This document shows, in pieces, positions 24,253-32,802 of a stretch of 38,949 nt of DNA. Under the pieces are notes generated by a model. The model worked only from the letters and a program-made list of their open reading frames with translations, did not search any database and was not told where the DNA came from. Origin of the DNA: Streptosporangiaceae bacterium (GTDB lineage: Bacteria > Actinomycetota > Actinomycetes > Streptosporangiales > Streptosporangiaceae). The position numbers and the translations under genes are program-made. Location of the stretch: positions 1 to 38,949 of the forward strand of contig JAICWX010000050.1 in assembly GCA_025934635.1 (NCBI GenBank). The letters are read 5' to 3'. Positions within the stretch are counted from its first letter, which is position 1, and each line of letters starts with the position of its first letter.

Positions 24253-24363
24253 TATAAGCGCTATCGCCCTCCATCTACTGCCTGCCTACCGAGATAATGC
24301 GGACTCATTTTCGATTAATGTCGGCTCGTGGCTGCTGCGGGCCTGAGAAGTGAGGTGGTACGT

Positions 24364-25092
24364 GTGTCCGTGGCGGCCCGGGCGGCGACCCTGATCGTCG
24401 CCTTCCTCTGCGTGGCGGGGATAGGGGTCTTCGTCGCCGTGTACTACGTCGGTGCGGCGACAACGCAGCTGCCGATCGTTCACTACACGGCGTCCAGCGG
24501 CCAGGTCAACGTAGTGCTGCAGGAGGACGCGCAGAACGACTCCGCCACCAGGCCGGACTGGGTGACCTACTACACCCAGGATCCGGCGACCAAGGGGTGG
24601 CTGCACACCACCCTGTTCTCGGTCCCGGCCAATACGAAGGTCAACGTGACCATCTACGGCTACGACGGCTGCACGCCGCTGCGGAACAACTACTTCAGCC
24701 AGGTGCAGGGCACGCTCGGCGGCACGGTAACCGTCTCGCAGTTCGATGAGCACGGCAAGGAGTACCTGACCAACAAGACCACGCCGAACATCAACGCCTG
24801 GTCGGACTGCAACGTAGGGCATACGTTCGCCATCCCCGAGCTGGGCGTGTTCGTGCCGGTGGCCTCCCCGAACGCCAAGCTCTCGGCGGATAACCTGTGC
24901 AGTTCCTCACCCTGCACCACGAGTGGCAACCCCTATGCGGTCGAGACGTTCAGCTTCATGTCGCCCAAGGAGACCGGCACGTACCGCTGGCAGTGCTTCG
25001 TCCCCTGCGGGGGCGGATACCTCGACGGCAACGCCGGTCCCATGTCGACTCTCGGATGGATGATGGGTGAAATGGACGTGGTGTCCGCATGA
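24364..25092 (+). CDS. Membrane-anchored cupredoxin-like protein, first gene of the oxidase operon
   Basis: A 242-aa protein. GTG 24364 is chosen because GAGGTGG lies five bases upstream and it places the membrane helix (residues 8-30) at the very N-terminus. The outer domain is a cupredoxin fold with candidate copper ligands His153 (VGHTFAIPE), Cys211 and Cys215 (WQCFVPCGGGYL) and Met227 (GPMSTLGWMM). The Cys-x3-Cys spacing is that of a CuA site, but the CuA His four residues after the second Cys is Tyr219. Two further Cys pairs (103/149 and 179/184) may form disulfides. It overlaps subunit II (ATGA), so it is a likely electron donor or an extra oxidase subunit. Confidence 0.8.
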   Translation: MSVAARAATLIVAFLCVAGIGVFVAVYYVGAATTQLPIVHYTASSGQVNVVLQEDAQNDSATRPDWVTYYTQDPATKGWLHTTLFSVPANTKVNVTIYGYDGCTPLRNNYFSQVQGTLGGTVTVSQFDEHGKEYLTNKTTPNINAWSDCNVGHTFAIPELGVFVPVASPNAKLSADNLCSSSPCTTSGNPYAVETFSFMSPKETGTYRWQCFVPCGGGYLDGNAGPMSTLGWMMGEMDVVSA

Positions 25093-26072
25093 GCGCGGCC
25101 GACACCCCGGCGATCGGCGCGGACGCGCCGCCTGAGCCCAGGCACGGCTGGCGGCTGTTCGCGAGCTGGCTCGTCCTGTCGGTTGCCGCCTGCCTCGTGA
25201 TCTGGTTCGCCTGGTATCCGCACATGCCGCCGGGGCGGATGTCCTCGTCCGCGACGCACCAGCAGTTCGACATCGCGGTGCTGGCGGTTACCGCGGCGCC
25301 AGTGATCATCGGGGTCCTGCTGTACTTCGGCTACGCGATCGTGGTCTGGCGGGCCAGGCCGGGAGACGAGAGCGATGGTCCCGCGATCTACGGCAATACC
25401 AAGGTCCAGGCGACGTGGATCATCGGCACGACCATGATCGTGCTCTGGCTGTTCGTGTTCGGCACCGTCGAGCTCGTCGGCCCGGCCGGCGCGGGGGCGG
25501 GCGAGGGCCCGTCGCCGATCTGGAAGCTGACCGGAGCGCAGACGACGGCGTGGACCCCGGGCGGGAAGGATATCCTCCAGGTCCAGGTGATCGGTCAGCA
25601 GTGGACGTGGATCTACCGCTATCCGCAGTTCGGCGGGATGGAATCCACCGTGCTCGACCTGCCGGTGGACACCCCGATCGAGTTCCACGTCACCTCGCTT
25701 GACGTGATCCACAGCTTCTGGGCCTACCGGCTCGGCGTCAAGGCGGATGCCAGCCCGCAGGTTGACAACGTGGCTTACACGACGGCGAAGACCACCGGCG
25801 CCTTCATCGTCCGCTGCAATGAGCTGTGCGGCATCTGGCACGGTGCCATGACCACCGGCGGCACCGTGCTCGCGCCGGGCGCGTTCCAGACCTGGGCCGC
25901 CGGGGTGCGGGCCAAGGAGCAGTCGGACGGGGTGCTCGCCGCCTTGCCGCCGTACGCCCTGAGCTACGACCCCACCGTGATCCCCCAGCTCGGCAAGAAC
26001 ATAGTCCAGATTGACGGCATCACCGGTGGCGCGGGCTACTACTACGGGCCCGGCGACCCGGTGACGCCATGA
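25089..26072 (+). CDS. coxB: Heme-copper oxidase subunit II with intact CuA site
   Basis: A 327-aa protein. Three hydrophobic segments (about residues 22-42, 62-86 and 108-128) are seen where classic subunit II has two. The cupredoxin domain carries QQWTWIYRYP (170-179, the aromatic electron-entry patch) and all CuA ligands: His208 in VIHSFW, Cys243, Glu245, Cys247, His251 and Met254 in CNELCGIWHGAM. It takes electrons from cytochrome c or the neighbouring cupredoxin. It starts within the cupredoxin stop codon. A C-terminal extension ends with GGAGYYYGPGDPVTP. No heme c motif (CxxCH) is present. Confidence 0.93.
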   Translation: MSAADTPAIGADAPPEPRHGWRLFASWLVLSVAACLVIWFAWYPHMPPGRMSSSATHQQFDIAVLAVTAAPVIIGVLLYFGYAIVVWRARPGDESDGPAIYGNTKVQATWIIGTTMIVLWLFVFGTVELVGPAGAGAGEGPSPIWKLTGAQTTAWTPGGKDILQVQVIGQQWTWIYRYPQFGGMESTVLDLPVDTPIEFHVTSLDVIHSFWAYRLGVKADASPQVDNVAYTTAKTTGAFIVRCNELCGIWHGAMTTGGTVLAPGAFQTWAAGVRAKEQSDGVLAALPPYALSYDPTVIPQLGKNIVQIDGITGGAGYYYGPGDPVTP

Positions 26073-26138
26073 TGCGCCTCCTGCCGCCGGCCGCGGCACG
26101 CGTTCTGTCCGCCCTGACGTCGGTGAAGGAGTAACGGG

Positions 26139-28109
26139 ATGGCCGTCGAGATCCAGCCGCGGCCCGCGGAGCCCGCGGGCCGCCGTCCCGAGATCGTCGG
26201 GGGCGACCGCTCGTGGTGGCTGCGCCCCGGTGCCCTGACCGGGATGATCGGGGCGGTGGCCGGATACTTCCTCGGTCACTGGCTCGGCAACTTCCTCGGC
26301 GGAGATTACGCCCGCAGCTCCCTGGCGGACACCAACGATGCTGCCATCGTGCTCGGCTACGCCGTCGCCGTGATCGGCTGGCTGGCCGGCCTGGGCGTGT
26401 TCAACGACCTGTTCCTGATGATGCTGGGCAGGCCCCTGCGCGAGGAGTCCCGGCTGCTCGGGACGCAGGAGCAGGGCCTGGCCAGGTACTTCAGGTTCAC
26501 GCTCGACCACAAGGTCGTGGGTATCCAGTACCTGTTCGGGATGATCGTCTACTTCCTGACCGGCGGGCTGTTCGCCATGGCGATCAGGAGCGAGCTGCTG
26601 TCGCCGGCCTACCACCTCATCGGGCCCCAGCAGTACCTGATGGTGGTCGGCGAGCACGGCACCATGATGATGATGATGATGTCGTCGGTCATCCTCGGCC
26701 CGTTCGGGCAGTACTTCGGCCCGCTGATGATCGGGTCGAAGCGGGTCGCGTTCCCGCGGCTGGAGGCGCTCGGGTTCTGGCTCACCGTGCCGGCCTACGT
26801 CATCTTGCTGTCCGCCGTGCTGATGGGCGGGTTCCCTACCGGCTGGACCGGTTACGAACCGCTGGCCACTCAGGCGACGCAGGGGGAGGACGCCTACTTC
26901 TTCGCGTTCGGCCTGATGGGCATCTCGATGATCCTGGCCGGCTTCAACATGATCGTCACCATCATCAACTACCGGGCGCCCGGCATGCGCTGGAACAGGC
27001 TCCCGATGTTCGTCTGGTCGATGTTCATCGTGTCGTTCCTGCAGGTGCTGGCGGTGCCGGTGCTGGTCGGGGCATGCTACATGGCGCTCACGGACCGGAC
27101 CTTCCAGACCGCGTTCTTCACCAACCAGCTCGGCGGCAGCAGCTTCCTGTACGAGGACCTGTTCTGGTTCTTCGGCCATCCCGAGGTATACATCCTGGCG
27201 CTGCCCGGCTTCGGGGTCGTCTCGGAGATAATCTCGGTGTTCTGCCGCAAACCGCTGTTCGGCTACAAGGTCTCGGTGGCCGGCATGGTCGGGGTCGGCC
27301 TGGCGTCCTTCCTCGTCTGGCAGCACCACCTGTTCGATAGCGGGATCAATCCCGACATGCGCCCGCTGTTCATGCTGACCACGGAGATCATCTCGATCCC
27401 GACCGGGTTCATCTTCCTCGTCGCCATGGGGACGTTCTGGAAGGCCAAGATCAGGTTCTCCATCCCGATGCTGTTCGCGCTGGCCTTCTACTTCAACTTC
27501 CTGCTCGGCGGCATCAGCGGCGTGTTCTTGTCGGACATTCCTGCGGACACGACCGAGCACGGCTCGTTCTTCGTGATGGCGCACTTCCACTACACGATCA
27601 TGGGCAGCCTGATCTTCGCGTTCTTTGCCGGCATCTACTACTGGCTGCCGAAGATGACCGGGATCAAGCTGAACGAGAGGCTCGGCAAGCTTCAGTTCTG
27701 GACCATGTTCATCTTCTTCAACACGACCTTCCTGCCGTTGTTCGCGCTCGGCATGCTGGGCATGCCGCGCAGAGTGTTCGAGTACGCGCGCAACCTGGAG
27801 ACGCTCAACGACTGGGTCTCGATCTCGGCGTTCTGCCTGGGCATCTCGGTACTCATCTTCGTGATCAACTTCGTCATGTCGATGACGTTCTGGCGGGAGC
27901 CCGAGGTTGGCAACCCCTGGCGATCCCGGAGCCTCGAATGGCAGCTTTCCTCGCCGCCGCCGCCAGGCAACTTCAGGCGAGTACCGGTGATTCTCGCCGG
28001 CCCTTACGACTACGGCGTACCGGACGCGCTCCCGGTGGCCGACTTCAACCCGCCGCCTAACGTCATCGGCGCCGCCTACGCGCCGGTCAGCGGACGAGTG
28101 GAGGGTTAG
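26139..28109 (+). CDS. coxA: Heme-copper oxidase subunit I, divergent, with N-terminal extension
   Basis: A 656-aa protein with the 12-helix oxidase core plus about 115 extra residues in front, containing two additional helices (about 31-53 and 67-97). Metal ligands are complete: His173 (GEHGTMM, low-spin heme), His347 and Tyr351 in GHPEVYI with Glu349, His396-His397 (WQHHLF, CuB), His482 and His484 (AHFHYT, hemes). GMPRR is kept for heme propionates. By comparison with Rhodobacter/Paracoccus enzymes, remembered rather than aligned, K-channel Lys becomes Ile425 (PTGFIF), D-channel Asp becomes Arg202, and its two Asn become Gln191 and Glu209. Six Met follow GEHGT. It reduces O2 to water. Confidence 0.93.
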   Translation: MAVEIQPRPAEPAGRRPEIVGGDRSWWLRPGALTGMIGAVAGYFLGHWLGNFLGGDYARSSLADTNDAAIVLGYAVAVIGWLAGLGVFNDLFLMMLGRPLREESRLLGTQEQGLARYFRFTLDHKVVGIQYLFGMIVYFLTGGLFAMAIRSELLSPAYHLIGPQQYLMVVGEHGTMMMMMMSSVILGPFGQYFGPLMIGSKRVAFPRLEALGFWLTVPAYVILLSAVLMGGFPTGWTGYEPLATQATQGEDAYFFAFGLMGISMILAGFNMIVTIINYRAPGMRWNRLPMFVWSMFIVSFLQVLAVPVLVGACYMALTDRTFQTAFFTNQLGGSSFLYEDLFWFFGHPEVYILALPGFGVVSEIISVFCRKPLFGYKVSVAGMVGVGLASFLVWQHHLFDSGINPDMRPLFMLTTEIISIPTGFIFLVAMGTFWKAKIRFSIPMLFALAFYFNFLLGGISGVFLSDIPADTTEHGSFFVMAHFHYTIMGSLIFAFFAGIYYWLPKMTGIKLNERLGKLQFWTMFIFFNTTFLPLFALGMLGMPRRVFEYARNLETLNDWVSISAFCLGISVLIFVINFVMSMTFWREPEVGNPWRSRSLEWQLSSPPPPGNFRRVPVILAGPYDYGVPDALPVADFNPPPNVIGAAYAPVSGRVEG

Positions 28110-28112
28110 GCC

Positions 28113-28778
28113 ATGACTGATGCGGCTGCGGAGTCGTCGACCGAGATCGCGGCGGCGGCTGAGGACGAAGGTTTTTACCATGAGTCCGCGCTCAACGCCG
28201 CCTGGACCGGATCCCGGCTGGCGATCGGCGGACTGACGTTTCTCTTCGGCTGTTTCGCGTTCGCCTACTTCTACCTTCGTTCGCTCAATTCGTCCGGCCG
28301 CTGGCAGGGATCCGGCTACGTGCACCCGTCGCTGTGGATGGGCACCACGATCATGCTCCTGGCGGTGATCAGCGCCGGCGTGCACTACGTCGGGCTGGAG
28401 CGGATCAAGGCCGGGCGCAAGTCCGCCTGGCAGCTCGACGCGCTCGTCGCCATGGCCCTCGGCCTGGCGGCCGTCGCGATGCAGATCTACCAGCTCGTGG
28501 ACCTGCCCTTCCGGCCTGGCAGCTCGGGGTACTCGAGCGTCTTCGTCGGCTTCTACCCCGTGTTCCTGACCGTCCAGCTCGCCGTGCTGCTCTGGCTGGA
28601 AATCCTGCTCGCCAGGTCCAGGTTCGTCCCGGCCATGTCGTTCGTGGAGCAGCCGCCGACCATACCCGGGACCTACGCGGTGCAGCGGTTCCAGGCGTCG
28701 CTGAGCGCCTTCTCGACGGTCTGGAACTACCTGGCACTGGTCGCGGCGGTTTTCTGGCTCCTGTTCTACGCCTTGTAG
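28113..28778 (+). CDS. coxC: Heme-copper oxidase subunit III
   Basis: A 221-aa protein with about five membrane helices, beginning after a 30-residue acidic leader. Typical features are RLAIGGLTFLFGCFAFAYFY near residues 35-54, WMGTTIMLLAVISAGVHYVG near 75-94 and the last helix NYLALVAAVFWLLFYAL. It is two helices shorter than mitochondrial subunit III, as in many bacterial five-helix forms. It starts 3 bp after the subunit I stop, so the genes are one transcript. Confidence 0.9.
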   Translation: MTDAAAESSTEIAAAAEDEGFYHESALNAAWTGSRLAIGGLTFLFGCFAFAYFYLRSLNSSGRWQGSGYVHPSLWMGTTIMLLAVISAGVHYVGLERIKAGRKSAWQLDALVAMALGLAAVAMQIYQLVDLPFRPGSSGYSSVFVGFYPVFLTVQLAVLLWLEILLARSRFVPAMSFVEQPPTIPGTYAVQRFQASLSAFSTVWNYLALVAAVFWLLFYAL

Positions 28779-28816
28779 AGCGTCGTGAGCCGGAGAAGAG
28801 CAAGAAGGGAGCTCGA

Positions 28817-29116
28817 GTGAGCGACGGTTGGAGCTTTGGCGGGTCGATCCTGACCTTCGCATTCCCCATGCTCCTGTTCATCGGGGTGGCGGTTGCCTTG
28901 TACGTCCTGTTCACCAAGCCAGCCGCCGTCCCGGGGCGCCAGAGTTCCTCGACCGCGGAACATCCGGTGTCCTACACCCCGATCGCCGGTCCCCGGCCGG
29001 CCACCGAGGTCCCGGGCAACCCTGAGCTCGGACCGGACAACCCGGCGGCATACCACAGCACGGAGACAGCCGGCGGCGGGAACACGGCGTCCGAGGCGCA
29101 GGAGGCCCAGGAGTGA
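28817..29116 (+). CDS. Small membrane protein in the oxidase operon (99 aa)
   Basis: Starts at GTG 28817 with AGGGAG seven bases upstream. One helix ([24 protein letters not shown], residues 9-32) is followed by a Pro/Ser/Thr-rich disordered tail. Size and place between subunit III and ctaB suggest an accessory (subunit IV-like) protein. Its stop overlaps the ctaB GTG, so it is translationally coupled to ctaB. No family recognised. Confidence 0.75.
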   Translation: MSDGWSFGGSILTFAFPMLLFIGVAVALYVLFTKPAAVPGRQSSSTAEHPVSYTPIAGPRPATEVPGNPELGPDNPAAYHSTETAGGGNTASEAQEAQE

Positions 29117-30105
29117 ACACGTCGGCTGCGGCATTTCCCGCGGGCGCTCCCGAAGTTCTCGGCCCCGGGCCGGCGGGCCCGGCCAGCGGCAGTGGCCGTT
29201 CGGCCGGCGCGATCGCCCGCGGGCTGGTAGCGCTGACCAAACCCCGGATTATCGAGCTGCTGCTGGTCACGACGGTCCCGACGATGCTGCTGGCCCAGCG
29301 CGGGGTGCCCTCGGCCGGGCTCGTCCTGGTCACCCTGGTCGGCGGTACCCTGGCGGCGGGCAGCGCCAACACGATCAACTGCTATCTCGACCGCGACATC
29401 GACGCGGTCATGAAGCGGACCGCGCACCGTCCGCTGGTGGCCGGCGGGCAGGGGACCATCAGGCCTGGTGAGGCGCTGGTGTGGGGAATCGTGCTGGGCG
29501 CGGGCGCCACCGCCCTGCTCGGCCTGCTGGCCAACTGGCTCGCCGCGTCGATGGCCGACGCGGCGATCTTGTTCTACGTCTTCGTCTACACTCTGCTGCT
29601 CAAGCGGCGCAGCCCGGCCAACATCGTGATTGGCGGCGCCGCCGGCTGCTTCCCGGTACTGGTCGGCTGGGCCGCCGTCGAGGGCACGCTAGCGGTGCCC
29701 GCGATCGTGCTGTTCGCGGTGATCTTCCTGTGGACCCCGCCGCATTTCTGGGCGCTGGCGATGAAGTTCCGCGACGACTACGCCGCGGCGGGCGTCCCGA
29801 TGCTCCCGGTGGTCGCTAGTCCCGCCGAGGTGACGCGCAAGATCGTGTGGTACTCCTACGCAATGGTCGCGGCCACGCTGGCCCTCACGCCGTACGCCGG
29901 GTGGATCTACAGCGCGGCCGCGCTCGGGCTCGGCGGCTGGTTCCTGGCCGAGGCGCACCGGCTGCACGCCGTAACGTCCCGGGCCGGCGCGGAGCCCGGG
30001 CCGCGCCTGGTCCCGATGCGCTTGTTCCACCTGTCGATCACCTACCTGACCCTGCTGTTCGTCGCGATCGCCGTCACGGCCCTTCTCCCCTGGGGGCACT
30101 GGTAG
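29113..30105 (+). CDS. ctaB: Protoheme IX farnesyltransferase (heme O synthase)
   Basis: A 330-aa UbiA-type prenyltransferase with about eight to nine helices. It carries [20 protein letters not shown] near residues 41-60, the first Asp-rich motif [20 protein letters not shown] near 92-111 and the second motif [16 protein letters not shown] near 219-234. It adds a farnesyl group to heme B, giving heme O, the precursor of heme A; this indicates an aa3- or ba3-like heme content for the oxidase. The GTG start overlaps the preceding stop. A heme A synthase gene is not in this window. Confidence 0.95.
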   Translation: MNTSAAAFPAGAPEVLGPGPAGPASGSGRSAGAIARGLVALTKPRIIELLLVTTVPTMLLAQRGVPSAGLVLVTLVGGTLAAGSANTINCYLDRDIDAVMKRTAHRPLVAGGQGTIRPGEALVWGIVLGAGATALLGLLANWLAASMADAAILFYVFVYTLLLKRRSPANIVIGGAAGCFPVLVGWAAVEGTLAVPAIVLFAVIFLWTPPHFWALAMKFRDDYAAAGVPMLPVVASPAEVTRKIVWYSYAMVAATLALTPYAGWIYSAAALGLGGWFLAEAHRLHAVTSRAGAEPGPRLVPMRLFHLSITYLTLLFVAIAVTALLPWGHW

Positions 30106-30118
30106 GCGGGCGTGTCAC

Positions 30119-30553
30119 TCACCGGAGGCCGTGCCACCGGCCGTGGCCCCTGACCTCCTTGGTGAGGCGGGCTCGGTAGGCGTTGTAGGACGCGAGTTCC
30201 TCGTCGGGTTCCACCCCGCCGAGGCCCCACAGGGCGCTCGGCGGGGGAGCCGGTATGCCGTCGGAGAGCGTGAAGGCATCCTTAGCCTGGGCGGGAGGGT
30301 GGACCTCGTCCCGGATCGTCTTGACCCAGAAGAACACGGCGAAGATCGCGAACAGGGGCCATTCGAACGCGTACGCCCAGCTGAGCGAGTTTCCCGACTC
30401 TGCCCGGTGCAGCTGCCAGCGGCCGAGCCAGAGCATCCCCAGGACGCCGAGGAGCACGAACATGTGCCAGCCCAGCCACTTGAGCGTGACGAGGAACCTC
30501 CACTGGGAGGATTCCCGGGTACCGGGCATGCGCAAGCGCGACGCTGCCATCAT
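30119..30553 (-). CDS. SURF1-like short membrane protein
   Basis: A 144-aa protein from ATG 30553 with a possible GGGGG ribosome site. Two helices are visible: one (KWLGWHMFVLLGVLGMLWLG) running into the SURF1-like motif LGRWQLHRAE, and a second (FEWPLFAIFAVFFWV). The rest is a hydrophilic tail. SURF1 proteins help insert heme a into subunit I. The usual large outer domain between the two helices is absent, so it is an N-terminal-like short form common in actinomycetes. It is convergent with ctaB, only 13 bp apart. Confidence 0.7.
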   Translation of the reverse strand: MMAASRLRMPGTRESSQWRFLVTLKWLGWHMFVLLGVLGMLWLGRWQLHRAESGNSLSWAYAFEWPLFAIFAVFFWVKTIRDEVHPPAQAKDAFTLSDGIPAPPPSALWGLGGVEPDEELASYNAYRARLTKEVRGHGRWHGLR

Positions 30554-30671
30554 GCCCCCGGCGCCCGAGGGCGCCACCGGTGGACGCCCTTCAAGTAGTC
30601 GGTCCGGCGAGGCGGGGCGATTTCCACCCGATTATCGTAGGCTGCCCGGATCTTGCGAGCAGCCCGCCGTT

Positions 30672-30689
30672 CGTGATATTTCGGTCATC
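30672..30689. promoter_or_regulatory. Weaker third copy of the oxidase-locus palindrome
   Basis: On the minus strand this reads GATGACCGAAATATCACG, agreeing with operator copy 1 at 13 of 18 positions, including the GATGA half-site and AAATATCA. It is about 120 bp upstream of the SURF1-like gene, which fits a control role. Confidence 0.4.
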
Positions 30690-30839
30690 TTTGGCCGTGC
30701 CTGCCGGAGACGCTGGCACTGTCGTTGACCTGGTATTTCTCCTGGGTCAGGTAAGTTCGCCGGTCCGGCCACGTCAACCTCGTATGCACCCTGCGGTCGC
30801 TCACGCCGCGCGACAGCGAAGGGCGCTCGGCCGTCATCG

Positions 30840-31184
30840 CTAGCGCTCCAGCATCGGGCGGACCTCGACGGTCCCGCCGAACCGGGCGACCGGGATCCGG
30901 GCCGCGAACGCGATCGCCGCGTCGAGGCCCGGCGCGTCGTAGATGTAGTAGCCGTCGAGCTCGCTTCCTGCCTCGACGGCGGGGCCGGTGGTGACTTGCA
31001 GCTGCCCGCCCTCAACGCGGACGGTCGCCGCTGTGCCGGCGGCCTGGAGCTGGTTGCCGTCGAGCACGCCCGGAGACTGGCGGATTGCCTCGAATTCGGC
31101 GGTCACCTTCTGCTGCCCCTCGGCGGGGAGCTCGCCGATTACGTTGCCGGCGCCGTTGAAGCGGACCTGCAGCAAGAACTTCAT
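30840..31184 (-). CDS. YCII-related (DGPF-type) protein
   Basis: A 114-aa protein with the ferredoxin-like fold of the DGPF/YCII family: MKFLLQVRFNGAGNVIG at the start and GPAVEAGSELDGYYIYDAP near residues 66-84, where the second half of the family motif is kept (ELDGYYIY) but the DGPF itself is altered (TGPAVE). Such genes often accompany an ECF sigma factor; none is seen nearby. Function unknown. Confidence 0.8.
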   Translation of the reverse strand: MKFLLQVRFNGAGNVIGELPAEGQQKVTAEFEAIRQSPGVLDGNQLQAAGTAATVRVEGGQLQVTTGPAVEAGSELDGYYIYDAPGLDAAIAFAARIPVARFGGTVEVRPMLER

Positions 31185-31299
31185 CTGATTTCCTTATCTG
31201 TCTTGGCTAGCGGACTACGGCTAGAGGTTGGCTGGCGTGCCGCTGCCAGCCTGGAGCGCTTGGCGTTCCGGCGGACTCCGGTGGTGCCCGCAGGCGGGG

Positions 31300-32787
31300 C
31301 TAGTCGGCCGGTTCCGGCACGGGGAGCTGGCCAGGGATGGCGGGAACGCCGCCGGGCGGGGTGACTGGCTCGCCCCGGGTGTTGGTGGCGCGCAGCGCGA
31401 TGACGGCGGCGGCGAGCAGGAATGCCGCGCAGGCCAGCAGCGCGCGGTGGAAGCCCGCGGTGAGCGCGGTGCCCGCCGGGGCGTGCGCGGCGAGCAGCGA
31501 GCTGGTGCGCGCGGTGGCGATGGCGGAGAAGATCGCCAGGCCGAGGGCGGTACCGAGCTGCTGGGAGGCGTTCAGCAGGCCGGCCGCGAGCCCGGCCCGG
31601 TCCGCCGGGACGCCGGCGTTCGCGGCGGTGGTGACGGCGACCAGGACGGCGCCGATCCCGATCGCCATCAGGACCAGCCCGGGGAGCAGGTTCTCGGCGT
31701 AGGTGCCGTGGACCGGGATCCGGGACAGGTACCAGACCCCGACGGAAGCGGTCAGCGCGCCGGCCACGATCACCGGGCGGGTGCCGATGCGGGCGAACAG
31801 CCGGGAGGAAACGCCGGCGGCGACCACGATGCCGGCGGTGACCGGAAGGTAGGCCGAACCGCTCCGGATCGGGCTGAAGCCTATGACGTTCTGCATGTAG
31901 AGGGTGAGGAAGTAAAACACCGACACGAACGCGGCGAACGCGATCATCTGGACGGCGTCCGAGACGGCCAGCCCCTTGACGCGGAAGATGGAGAACGGGA
32001 ACAGCGGGTTGCGGCGGCGCAGCTCAACCGCGGTGAAGGCGGCGAGTGCGACAGCCGCGGTGGTGAGCTCCCCGGTCGTGCGGGCGCTGCCCCAGCCCTG
32101 CTCCGGCGCCCGGACCAGGGCATAGACCAGGAGGAGCATGCCGCCGGTGCCCAGCAGCGCGCCGGGGACGTCGAAGCCCGCAGGCCGGGCGGCGGGCCGC
32201 CCGCCGGGCACGAGCCGGTAAGCACCGGCGAGGATGAGCGCGCAGACCGGCAGGTTGACAAATAGCACCCACCGCCATCCGGGTCCCTGGGACAGGACGC
32301 CGCCGAGGAACACCCCGGCCGCGGCGGCCAGGCCGGAGATCGCGCCCCAGACGCCGAGCGCCCGGCTACGGTCCTGGCCGGAGTTGAAGCTGGTAGTCAG
32401 GATCGACAGCCCGGCCGGCGCCATCATCGCCGCGCCGACGCCCTGCCCGAGCCGGGAGCCGACCAGCATGCCCGCGTCCACCGCCAGGCCGCCGGCCAGC
32501 GAGCAGGCCGCGAACACCACGGTGCCCGCCACGAGCAGCCGCCGTCGTCCCAGCAGGTCCCCGGCGCGGCCCCCCAGCAGCAGCAGTCCGCCGTAGGTGA
32601 CCAGGTAGCCCGACAGCACCCACTGCAGGCTCTCCACCGAGAAGCCCAGGTCGCGGCGGATTGACGGCAGGGCGACGTTCATGATCGAGGAATCGACGAC
32701 GTCGAGGAACTGCACCGCGGACAGCAGTAGCAGCAGCAGCTTGCCGCGGCGAGTGGCCAGCAGCGAAGCGGGGCGGGCGGTCACCAA
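31300..32787 (-). CDS. DHA2-family MFS multidrug efflux transporter
   Basis: A 495-aa transporter with 14 predicted helices. SAVQFLDVVDSSIMNVALPS near residues 20-39 is the motif D1-like start of DHA2 pumps, GGRAGDLLGRRRLLVAG near 76-92 is MFS motif A, and GPAMMAPAGLSILTT-like sequence gives motif B/C. Its promoter region, shared with a TetR relic, holds two direct repeats (32811, 32847) fitting an operator. It exports drugs or metabolites with protons; substrate unknown. The TetR remnant directly upstream probably once controlled it. Confidence 0.92.
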   Translation of the reverse strand: MVTARPASLLATRRGKLLLLLLSAVQFLDVVDSSIMNVALPSIRRDLGFSVESLQWVLSGYLVTYGGLLLLGGRAGDLLGRRRLLVAGTVVFAACSLAGGLAVDAGMLVGSRLGQGVGAAMMAPAGLSILTTSFNSGQDRSRALGVWGAISGLAAAAGVFLGGVLSQGPGWRWVLFVNLPVCALILAGAYRLVPGGRPAARPAGFDVPGALLGTGGMLLLVYALVRAPEQGWGSARTTGELTTAAVALAAFTAVELRRRNPLFPFSIFRVKGLAVSDAVQMIAFAAFVSVFYFLTLYMQNVIGFSPIRSGSAYLPVTAGIVVAAGVSSRLFARIGTRPVIVAGALTASVGVWYLSRIPVHGTYAENLLPGLVLMAIGIGAVLVAVTTAANAGVPADRAGLAAGLLNASQQLGTALGLAIFSAIATARTSSLLAAHAPAGTALTAGFHRALLACAAFLLAAAVIALRATNTRGEPVTPPGGVPAIPGQLPVPEPAD

Positions 32788-32802
32788 AACAGCCTCCAGG
32801 AC

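Larger units (their letters stand above)
24010..24363. promoter_or_regulatory. Divergent control region between the anchored protein and the oxidase operon
   Basis: A 354-bp gene-free region, unusually AT-rich at 24170-24320. It contains the palindrome at 24177-24194 and the inverted repeat at 24230-24252, and a TATAAG box at 24254-24259 that could be a -10 element for the rightward operon. On the other strand, 24011-24060 is a purine tract (GATGAAA half-site near 24053) that may serve the leftward gene. Confidence 0.6.

Noticed and set aside
26664..26681. The ATG repeat as a microsatellite of non-coding origin
   Set aside because: It is in frame inside a conserved helix of subunit I, so it is coding; kept as a protein feature instead.
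24933..28862. Very long minus-strand open frame (1309 codons) opposite the oxidase genes
   Set aside because: It is antisense to four well-supported genes, is His/Arg/Gln/Glu-rich low-complexity sequence, shows no motif, and is a typical high-GC artifact.
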